Below, piece by piece: positions 15,407-21,402 of a stretch of DNA of 21,402 bases. Position 1 is the first letter of the stretch. Each line of letters starts with the position of its first letter. Source of the stretch: a virus; IMG/VR virus record IMGVR_UViG_3300027973_000253, positions 1 through 21,402 of that record; one strand, given 5' to 3'. Both the position numbers and the translations under genes were made by a program. The notes under the pieces are model-generated. The model saw only the letters and a list, made by a program, of their open reading frames with translations. It had not been told where the DNA came from and did no database searches.

Positions 15407-17257
15407 ATGGCAGTAACAAACCAAGAGCTATTTAATATCTTTCTTGCCAATCCGAATATGTCGGATGCACAGATTGTTTCTCTAATGGAGACTAGAGGGA
15501 TTAGTCCTGCACAAGTTTCACAAACATTTGGTCTACCTGAAGGACAGATTGCGGCTCGAGTAGGCGCTACATTGCCTCCTAATCAAGCCGTATTGCTTGG
15601 AGACACTTATGTTCAAGCAGTTAATCAAGTACAAGGTTCTGGTGAAAGTCAGCAAATTGGTGGACTAGAGAACGTCATTACCTATAAAGTAGGAGAGAAT
15701 CAAACTGGTGGTGCTTATCAACAATACACACCTACTGGTGAACTGCAACGTACTGGAACACAACAAGAAGTTAAAAGTGGTCTAAAAGAGGCTGCTCTTG
15801 GTGCTGGACTACTGTTTGGTTTACCAACTTTATTGAATGCTGGTGCAGGCGGTGCATTAGCTACAGAAGGTTTAACACTTAGTGAATTAGGACTAAACGC
15901 TAATAATCTTGCAAATGCTACTAATGTGGCTGAAATTGTTGCTGGAGCAGAGGGTGGTGGTTTATTGACCAAAACTGCGGCTGAAGCGGCTGCTTTTGAA
16001 CTACAAAATGCAGGAGCTAGTGCTTTAACTGACTTAACTGCTACTCAAGGTGGTTTGCTTACTAAAACAGCCGCAGAACTTGCCGCAGAAAAACTGGCAG
16101 CAGATGCCGCAGCTAAAACTGTTGTTACTAAAACAGCCGCAGAAATAGCGGCAGATAAGTTGGCATCAGATACTGCTTTAAAACTAGCTGTTGGTGCTGG
16201 TACAAATTTGTTAACTAAAACAGGTGCTGATGCTGTTTCTGGATTATTGCAAACAACTGGAAGTTTGGTACAAAGCAAAGAGTCTAAAGATGCGGCTCTT
16301 AAAGCGGCTACTGATATTGCTAAAGCTAGTCAAACAGCTCAAGAAGCAGCTCAGTTCCGTCCTGTTGGCATGACCACTCGCTTTGGCACATCTAACTACA
16401 CCTATGACCCCGTAACGGGTCGTATGACATCTGCTGGATACCAACTAAGCCCTGAAGCTAAGAATGCTCAGGATCGTTTGGTTGGTTTGGCAGGTCGAGG
16501 TTTGACACAAGCAGAACAGGCTCAACAACAATTTGCACCGCTTCAAACTGGCGCACAGAATTTATTTGGTTTGGGTAACCAGTACATCTCTCAATCTCCA
16601 CAAGACGTTGCTCAGAACTACATCAATCAACAAATGCAGTTGCTTCAACCTTCTCGTGAGATGGAGTTAGCTAATCTGCAAAACAGACTGCAACAGCAAG
16701 GTCGTGCGGGTCTTTCTGTTGCTCAAGGCGGTACTTTGGGTGCTACTACTCCTGAACTACAGGCTTTGTACAACGCTAGAGCGCAACAAGAACTTCAACT
16801 GGCGGCTAATGCTCAACAAGCAGGTCAACAGAACGTCTTGTTCGGTGCGGGTCTATTGGGTCAAGGTGCTACCGCAATGGGTAACTACTATGGCGGTCAA
16901 CAAGCCGCTTATGCTCCTTACACAACTGCTTTGGGACAAGTTCAGAACTTGGAGACTCAAGCACAACAACCTTTGGCTATGGGTGCTAGTCTTGCTCAAC
17001 AAGCATCTACAGCAGGTGCTAGGGCTGGTCAATTAGGTCTTACAGGTCAACAACTATCTAGCGCATATAGTACAGGTGCAAATGCAACCTATAACCCTTA
17101 TGCGGGACTGTTAACTGCGGCAGGTAACCCTAACGCAATGTTTGGTCAAGTTGTATCTAGTGCATTATCGCCTGGTGGAGTTGTAGATAGATATTTATAT
17201 CCATCAGGAAACCCATTACAAACTGGCGCATTTGCCGACCCTAACTTGTGGACATAA
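15407..17257 (+). CDS. Internal virion / DNA ejection protein candidate 1 (Ala/Gln-rich)
   Basis: 616 aa. Residues 1-55 form a small helical domain (LFNIFLANPNMSDAQIVSLM, ISPAQVSQTFGLP). A glycine/alanine-rich hydrophobic stretch lies around 128-150 (EAALGAGLLFGLPTLL). Then comes an Ala-rich tandem repeat with TKTAAE motifs (about 184-275), and a long helical Gln/Ala region with LSPEAKNAQDRLVGLAGRGL and LQNRLQQQGRAGLSVAQGG. Podoviruses carry three such helical proteins in the head that enter the cell envelope during DNA ejection (T7 gp14-16, P22 gp7, gp16, gp20). It has the same position and is followed by two more of the type. No lytic or protease motif is seen. The start is supported by AAGGA overlapping the upstream stop. 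Confidence 0.62.
   Translation: MAVTNQELFNIFLANPNMSDAQIVSLMETRGISPAQVSQTFGLPEGQIAARVGATLPPNQAVLLGDTYVQAVNQVQGSGESQQIGGLENVITYKVGENQTGGAYQQYTPTGELQRTGTQQEVKSGLKEAALGAGLLFGLPTLLNAGAGGALATEGLTLSELGLNANNLANATNVAEIVAGAEGGGLLTKTAAEAAAFELQNAGASALTDLTATQGGLLTKTAAELAAEKLAADAAAKTVVTKTAAEIAADKLASDTALKLAVGAGTNLLTKTGADAVSGLLQTTGSLVQSKESKDAALKAATDIAKASQTAQEAAQFRPVGMTTRFGTSNYTYDPVTGRMTSAGYQLSPEAKNAQDRLVGLAGRGLTQAEQAQQQFAPLQTGAQNLFGLGNQYISQSPQDVAQNYINQQMQLLQPSREMELANLQNRLQQQGRAGLSVAQGGTLGATTPELQALYNARAQQELQLAANAQQAGQQNVLFGAGLLGQGATAMGNYYGGQQAAYAPYTTALGQVQNLETQAQQPLAMGASLAQQASTAGARAGQLGLTGQQLSSAYSTGANATYNPYAGLLTAAGNPNAMFGQVVSSALSPGGVVDRYLYPSGNPLQTGAFADPNLWT
15962..16231 (+). repeat. In-frame KTAAE-type tandem coding repeat
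   Basis: Within ejection candidate 1, the pattern [L/V]TKTAAE[A/L/I]AA recurs at 15966, 16059 and 16125, with a decayed fourth copy (LLTKTGADAV) near 16212. An 18-nt word is identical at 16061-16078 and 16127-16144, 66 bp (22 codons) apart. The repeats encode amphipathic Ala-rich helices. Confidence 0.7.
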
Positions 17258-17266
17258 GGAAACATC

Positions 17267-18796
17267 ATGGCAGACATTGCAAGTTTATTTGGTTTAACGC
17301 CAGAAGGTTTATCCCAACAGCGTTATCAGCAAGACCTTAAACAAGGTTATGAGTTAGCACAACTAGACCCAGGTGCTGCAGCTCGTGCAACCCTTCAATC
17401 TGGTGTTGGTCAACTAGGTCGTGGCATTGCAGGAATGATGGGTATAGAAGACCCACAACTTCAGAGAATTACACAGCAAGATCAGTTATTACGTGGTCTT
17501 GATATTACAGACCCAATTGCATTGGCTAATGCTGCTAAACAAGCAAGTCAACTTGGCAATCCAGATTTGGCTTTAAAGTTATTGACAACAGCAGACCAAA
17601 TGCAAAAACGTGCTTCTGAACAACAAGCTATGCAAGACGTATTGCAAGCTCGTCAGATTTCACAACAAGCATTTCAAGCGGGTGGTCAACCAACAATGTT
17701 TGGTCAACCAACTCAATATCCATTGCGTGATGACCAAGGAAACGTAATGCCTGGTGCTGGTGTAACACAACCAAGTTACGACATTGGTAGAGTTCAATCT
17801 CAATTGTTGCAAACTCCTGCTGGTCGTGCTGAGTTAGAAAGCATTTATAAAGCCCAAGAAGCTGCCGCTAAAACTAATAAACTTGCCGCAGAAGCACAAA
17901 CTGCACAAGCAGAAGCGCAAGTTGCAACTCCTACTAAACAAGCTGAATTGCTTAAAAAATCAGCAGAAGCAACTAAAGCATTCATTGAATCTCAATTTAC
18001 AGAACAAGCACAAAAATTGGGTTTGCAAGAAAGGACTTGGAATATCAAGAATCTGCAAAGTGAGATTGGAACTCGTGGTGCTAAGTTGAATTTAGACACA
18101 CAAATGACCAATGCTACTGTTCTTGAGAAACTGGCTTCAATCAATAAGATGAATACAGATATTCCTTCTGATACACGCAAGTTAATCAATGAAAGCGCTA
18201 TTGTTGCTGCAACCTCAAAACAATCAGCAGATCAATTTAACGATCTTGCTAAACGTATTGAAGGTTTGGGTGGCTATGGCAAATTGTCAAGCCTTAGTGA
18301 GTTTGCCAAATCAACAATTGGTGCAGAAGGTTATGAGACTTCATTGCGTCAAGAATACACTCGTCTACGTAATACAGCAGCAATTAAGGCTTTGCCTCCT
18401 GGCCCTGCAACAGACAAAGATATTCAAATGGCATTGTCTGGATTTCCCAAAGATACTTCAAATTCTGCAAACATTGCTCAATTCTTGCGTGGCATGGCTA
18501 AACTTCAAGATATTGAGTCATCTGTTGCAAATGCCAAAACTGATTGGCTGACACAAAACAATGGAACTTTGACTAGATCGGGTAAGACATTTGTTGCTGG
18601 CGACTTTACAGTTCGACCAGGTGAAACTTTTAATGACTTCTCTGCTCGTGTAGCAACAGATATCAATAAGAGATATGCTTCTGGTGGTCAAACATCTTTG
18701 ATGAACCAGATTCCAACACCTAGCAATCCAAATCCTAATGCACAAGCAAATAGTATTTTGAACCAAGCAGATGCAATTTTGCAGAGAGGTCGATAA
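17267..18796 (+). CDS. Internal virion / DNA ejection protein candidate 2 (coiled-coil)
   Basis: 509 aa, nearly all helical. The N-terminus (ASLFGLTPEGLSQQRYQQDL) is followed by a GQLGRGIAGMMGIEDPQLQ segment, then a repeat-like helical stretch (ALANAAKQASQLGNPDLALKL), and a long Ala/Gln coiled coil around residues 185-290 (AAKTNKLAAEAQTAQAEAQV). The C-terminal quarter reads TKDIQMALSGFPKDTSNSAN and DFSARVATDINKR, a pattern also seen in ejection-type proteins of other podoviruses. There is no membrane segment or enzyme motif. AAGGA precedes the ATG, overlapping the upstream stop. It overlaps the next gene by 1 nt (TAATG). Function is inferred from position, composition and being the middle of a three-gene set. 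Confidence 0.6.
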   Translation: MADIASLFGLTPEGLSQQRYQQDLKQGYELAQLDPGAAARATLQSGVGQLGRGIAGMMGIEDPQLQRITQQDQLLRGLDITDPIALANAAKQASQLGNPDLALKLLTTADQMQKRASEQQAMQDVLQARQISQQAFQAGGQPTMFGQPTQYPLRDDQGNVMPGAGVTQPSYDIGRVQSQLLQTPAGRAELESIYKAQEAAAKTNKLAAEAQTAQAEAQVATPTKQAELLKKSAEATKAFIESQFTEQAQKLGLQERTWNIKNLQSEIGTRGAKLNLDTQMTNATVLEKLASINKMNTDIPSDTRKLINESAIVAATSKQSADQFNDLAKRIEGLGGYGKLSSLSEFAKSTIGAEGYETSLRQEYTRLRNTAAIKALPPGPATDKDIQMALSGFPKDTSNSANIAQFLRGMAKLQDIESSVANAKTDWLTQNNGTLTRSGKTFVAGDFTVRPGETFNDFSARVATDINKRYASGGQTSLMNQIPTPSNPNPNAQANSILNQADAILQRGR

Positions 18797-20733
18797 TGGC
18801 TACAGCAGAACAATATGCGACTTGGATTGTTCAGAACAAAGACAAACAAGGTACGCCTGAATTTGAAACTGTTGCACAGGCTTATCAAGTAGCTAAGGGT
18901 TTACAGAATCAGGCTCAGTTAGTTGAAAAAACAACACCAGAACCTGCAAAGTCTGGCATTGTTGACCAAATAATTGGCGCTGGTGAGACTGGTTTAACTT
19001 TAGGCACTGCTGCTACTGGCGGTTTAATTGGTACTATTGGCGGTAGTTTGTCTGAGGCTATTCAGCAAGCGTTAGCTGGTAAATTTGGCACTAGAGAGGC
19101 TGCTAAAGCCATTGAGCAACGTGCCGCTACTGGTGCTGAGCGTTATACATATATGCCAAGGACTGAGGCTGGTATGGAGCAAGTTCAAGCAATTGGTAAG
19201 GTTGCTGGAATGCTGCCCCCTGTTTTGCCTGGTGCATTACCAGTTAATATGCTTGGACAGACAGTTAAACAAGCCACACCTATTGTTGAAGCAACTGGAT
19301 TACGTGGTGTACAGATGGTTCAACAAGGTGGTCAAAAGGTCGCACAAGCCGCCCAATCAGGTACAAGCATGGTGCGTGAGGCATTTGGTATGGAAGTTCC
19401 TACAACGACTCAAATTGGTCGAGCAAGTGGTGGTGCTGCTGCAACTCCAATGGAACTCCAACGCATGACTACAGCTCAGGGCTTGCCAGTACCAGTAGAT
19501 TTGACAAAAGGTGCGGCAACTCGTGAAGCCAGTCAGTTGGCTTTTGAAAAAGAACAAATTAAAGGCCCACTGGGAGCGCCACTTCGTCAACGTGCTGAAG
19601 AAAATAATCTTCAAGCACTCCAGAACTTTGACGCTTTGATTGACATGACTGGTTCTCAGACTGCTGCTATTGGCCCTGCTGCTACTGGAAATGCAGTTAT
19701 TGACGCATTATCTCAAGGATGGCAAGGTGCTAAAGCTAAAACTTCTGCTGCCTATCGTAAAGCAGATAATTCTCCAGAGGCTTTAAATCCTGTTGATTTC
19801 AGAATACCAAGAACATTGAAATATGGTGAGCAAGAAACAACTACTACTTTGTTTGACTACTTAAATAGCAAACCAACTGGTGTGCCATCTTCAGCCATTC
19901 CTGATACAGCAAAACAATATGCAATCAAACTTGGTATTGCTACTCAAGATGCTGATGGAAATTTAGTTCCTTTGGCTTCTAATGTTAAAACTTTAGAGCA
20001 ATTAAGAAAAGAGATCAACGCTTCAACTGATTACGACATAGTAAATATCAGAGAGTCAAAGATTCTTAAAAATTTAATTGATGAAACAACAAAAGATGTA
20101 TCTGGGCCTTTGTACAACGAAGCTAGAGCATTGCGTGAATCACAGGCTCGTAAATATGAAGGTCGTGCCATTGTTGCTAATTTGTTGACAACAATTAAAG
20201 GCAAAGATGATCCTAAGATTGCTGCAAGTGAAGCATTTAATCGTTCAATTCTGAATGCAACACCAGAAGAAGTTACTTTTTTGCGTAGAGTTTTGTTAAC
20301 AAGTGGTAAAGATGGTCAACAAGCATTAAAAGAACTTCAAGGTGCAACCATTAAGCACATTGAGAATGTAGCTACAAGTGGTTTACAAACAGATTCAATG
20401 GGTCGTCCACTCGTTTCGCCTGCAAAACTTAACAATGCAGTTACTTCATTAGATGCAGATGGTAGATTAGACATTATTTTGGGTAAACAAAAGGCTCAAA
20501 CTGTTCGAGATTTGAATGAAGTTGTTAAGTATGTGCAGACTGTACCGCCAGGCACATTGATTAACAGTTCTGGAACTTCAATGGCTTTGATGGGTGCAAT
20601 TGCTGAAGCTGGTGCAACAGGTGCATTAACAGGTTTGCCACTTCCTGCTGTAAGTTTGATTCGTGCTGCAACACAGCAAATTAAAAATAACAAACTTAAA
20701 AATCGAATCAACGATGCTTTGAAAAAACCATGA
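18796..20733 (+). CDS. Internal virion / DNA ejection protein candidate 3 with glycine-zipper segment
   Basis: 645 aa. The N-terminus (YATWIVQNKDKQGTPEFETV) resembles a short domain in virion proteins of uncultured podoviruses. Residues about 54-100 (IIGAGETGLTLGTAATGGLI, GTIGGSLSEAI) form a glycine-zipper, membrane-inserting profile, followed by KFGTREAAKAIEQRA and YMPRTEAGMEQVQAIG. The middle is helical with a conserved-looking LKYGEQETTTTLFDYLNSK block. The C-terminal part has VTFLRRVLLTSGKDGQQALKE and a second small-residue hydrophobic segment near 600-630 (ALMGAIAEAGATGALTGLPL). Such membrane-active segments fit a protein that enters the envelope to carry DNA. AGAGAGG gives a good ribosome site. 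It shows no transglycosylase or protease motif. The ejection role is inference. Confidence 0.62.
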   Translation: MATAEQYATWIVQNKDKQGTPEFETVAQAYQVAKGLQNQAQLVEKTTPEPAKSGIVDQIIGAGETGLTLGTAATGGLIGTIGGSLSEAIQQALAGKFGTREAAKAIEQRAATGAERYTYMPRTEAGMEQVQAIGKVAGMLPPVLPGALPVNMLGQTVKQATPIVEATGLRGVQMVQQGGQKVAQAAQSGTSMVREAFGMEVPTTTQIGRASGGAAATPMELQRMTTAQGLPVPVDLTKGAATREASQLAFEKEQIKGPLGAPLRQRAEENNLQALQNFDALIDMTGSQTAAIGPAATGNAVIDALSQGWQGAKAKTSAAYRKADNSPEALNPVDFRIPRTLKYGEQETTTTLFDYLNSKPTGVPSSAIPDTAKQYAIKLGIATQDADGNLVPLASNVKTLEQLRKEINASTDYDIVNIRESKILKNLIDETTKDVSGPLYNEARALRESQARKYEGRAIVANLLTTIKGKDDPKIAASEAFNRSILNATPEEVTFLRRVLLTSGKDGQQALKELQGATIKHIENVATSGLQTDSMGRPLVSPAKLNNAVTSLDADGRLDIILGKQKAQTVRDLNEVVKYVQTVPPGTLINSSGTSMALMGAIAEAGATGALTGLPLPAVSLIRAATQQIKNNKLKNRINDALKKP

Positions 20734-20819
20734 TGGACTTGACAGAAGTAATGGCGGTAATCTGTGTCACTACTTTTGTCATATTTTGTATCTATATTAT
20801 TGCAGTCTGCGCCCCCTGA
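20733..20819 (+). CDS. Tiny single-pass membrane ORF ending at CCC-TGA
   Basis: 28 codons; the ATG overlaps the previous stop (TGATG, 20731-20735). Residues about 7-25 (MAVICVTTFVIFCIYIIAV) form one transmembrane segment with three cysteines in the whole product. It ends AVCAP-stop, with the stop in CCC TGA (20814-20819) after a run of five C. A ribosome site is poor, so coupling to the upstream gene is likely. It may be a full product or only the N-terminal part of a longer frameshifted protein that continues in the +1 frame (next entry). Small membrane proteins at this place often serve lysis, but no lysis function can be shown. Confidence 0.55.
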   Translation: MDLTEVMAVICVTTFVIFCIYIIAVCAP

Positions 20820-20907
20820 ATATAGGTGTGTTAGATGGGGTTGGACAGGTGATGTTTACAACAGAAAAGTCTATTGCCTAGAGTGGAAAAAGATTGAAAA
20901 GAAATGA
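20818..20907 (+). CDS. +1-frame basic extension of the tiny membrane ORF (frameshift or nested gene)
   Basis: In the +1 frame after the CCC-TGA stop the sequence stays open from 20761 and encodes EYRCVRWGWTGDVYNRKVYC then LEWKKIEKK, ending at TGA 20905-20907, which overlaps the next start as ATGA. The Trp/Cys-rich, strongly basic sequence looks like real protein, and this ATGA junction matches the style of the whole operon. Skipping one T (20817) would give a 57-aa product: transmembrane segment plus soluble basic tail. Other readings are a separate gene starting at GTG 20764 or TTG 20776 or 20800 (the GTG version begins with a signal-like hydrophobic stretch), or one extra C in the C-run caused by a sequencing error. 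None has a good ribosome site. Confidence 0.5.
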   Translation, partial: EYRCVRWGWTGDVYNRKVYCLEWKKIEKK

Positions 20908-21392
20908 TTAGCCCAGAAATAGCCCTAGAAGGCATTCAAAGTGCTGTAAAGCTCATTAAACAGGCTTCTAAGACTGTTGATGATGTGGCTTCGCTTGGGC
21001 CTTTACTAGGTAAGTATTTCAATGCTAAGAGTGAGGCTACCAAAGCCGTAGTGTCTGCTAAGAAGGGTGGCTCTAGCATGGGTACAGCACTTCAGATAGA
21101 AATGGCTTTAGACCAAGCAGCAACCTTTGAAAAAGAACTTCAGATGTTGTTCTTTCAGTCTAACAAGATGGATGTTTGGCAGAAGATCAAGGCTCGTGCT
21201 TCTGCTATGGACGTAGAAGATGCTCACAATGCTCGTAGAGAGAAAGAAGAGCTAGCCCGTAAGAAGAAGAAAGAGCAAGAAGAGCTAGAGATGGGTTTAC
21301 TTATCGGTGGGATTATTGTTGTTTTTGTTCTTGTAGCATTTGGAATTTTCCAAGCAATAGACCATTGCGCTCAGGTCAGGTGTGGTCGGTGA
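20904..21392 (+). CDS. Helical membrane-anchored phage protein, unknown function
   Basis: 162 aa. The N-terminal part (GIQSAVKLIKQASKTVDDVA) and middle (MALDQAATFEKELQMLFFQS) are helical, followed by a highly charged coil (EDAHNARREKEELARKKKKE). One transmembrane segment lies at about 131-152 (LLIGGIIVVFVLVAFGIFQA), and the last ten residues carry two cysteines. A cytoplasmic coil plus C-terminal anchor could suit a lysis helper or an assembly factor at the membrane, but the protein is not recognised. The start forms ATGA with the preceding +1-frame extension, and the next gene begins immediately after its stop (TGA ATG). Confidence 0.75.
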   Translation: MISPEIALEGIQSAVKLIKQASKTVDDVASLGPLLGKYFNAKSEATKAVVSAKKGGSSMGTALQIEMALDQAATFEKELQMLFFQSNKMDVWQKIKARASAMDVEDAHNARREKEELARKKKKEQEELEMGLLIGGIIVVFVLVAFGIFQAIDHCAQVRCGR

Positions 21393-21402
21393 ATGATTAT
21401 CA
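21393..21402 (+). CDS. Possible start of a further gene, cut by the window end
   Basis: An ATG at 21393 follows the TGA stop of the preceding gene without a gap, and the visible codons read M-I-I before the window ends. The direct stop-start junction fits this operon, but ten bases cannot identify the gene. Confidence 0.3.

Noticed and set aside
1-21402. tRNA genes, integrase, attachment sites or insertion sequences
   Set aside because: No cloverleaf, recombinase motif or terminal repeats were seen by eye; gaps between genes are all under 80 bp.

Overview
The window is the virion-structure half of a tailed phage genome. It looks like a podovirus-type phage of the uncultured environmental (freshwater or marine metagenome) kind. 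Every convincing gene is on the + strand, tightly packed, usually with 1-8 nt overlaps or short gaps. There are no tRNAs, no insertion sequences, no integrase and no CRISPR array. The host cannot be read from the sequence; a Gram-negative host is an inference from the internal virion (ejection) proteins.

Layout: (1) 1-3270, DNA packaging: large terminase, cut by the window edge so that its Walker A motif lies upstream of the first ATG, then the portal. (2) 3263-7553, two tandem paralogous adhesin/fibre genes. The first has a coiled coil, a collagen-like Gly-X-Y stretch, a lectin-like domain, a YadA-type head beta-roll and a C-terminal domain. The second is a shorter copy of the beta-roll and C-terminal part. 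They sit between portal and scaffold, not where T7 or P22 keep fibres. (3) 7565-8269, three small genes, one with an FmdB-like zinc ribbon. (4) 8326-10481, scaffold, major capsid protein, a strong intrinsic terminator, a probable decoration protein and a second terminator. (5) 10521-11849, a run of six small genes: an AT-hook-like tail protein, a holin-like membrane protein, three Lys-rich basic proteins (two resembling DUF6496 and DUF6321) and a beta-rich protein. (6) 11846-15397, the tail: T7 gp11-like adaptor, nozzle-like protein, short fibre and glycine-rich tip adhesin. (7) 15407-20733, three long Ala/Gln-rich internal virion (ejection) protein candidates. (8) 20733-21402, small membrane proteins, including a 28-codon transmembrane ORF that stops at CCC-TGA, followed in the +1 frame by a conserved-looking basic tail. 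A further gene starts at the window edge.

Together the genes would package DNA (terminase, portal), build the head (scaffold, capsid, decoration), form a short tail (adaptor, nozzle), bind the cell (YadA-like adhesins, fibre, Gly-rich tip) and inject DNA (ejection proteins). No endolysin, polymerase or replication gene is in the window. Most interesting are the duplicated YadA/collagen adhesin locus at an unusual position, the possible +1 frameshift gene at 20733-20907, and the cluster of small basic genes between capsid and tail.
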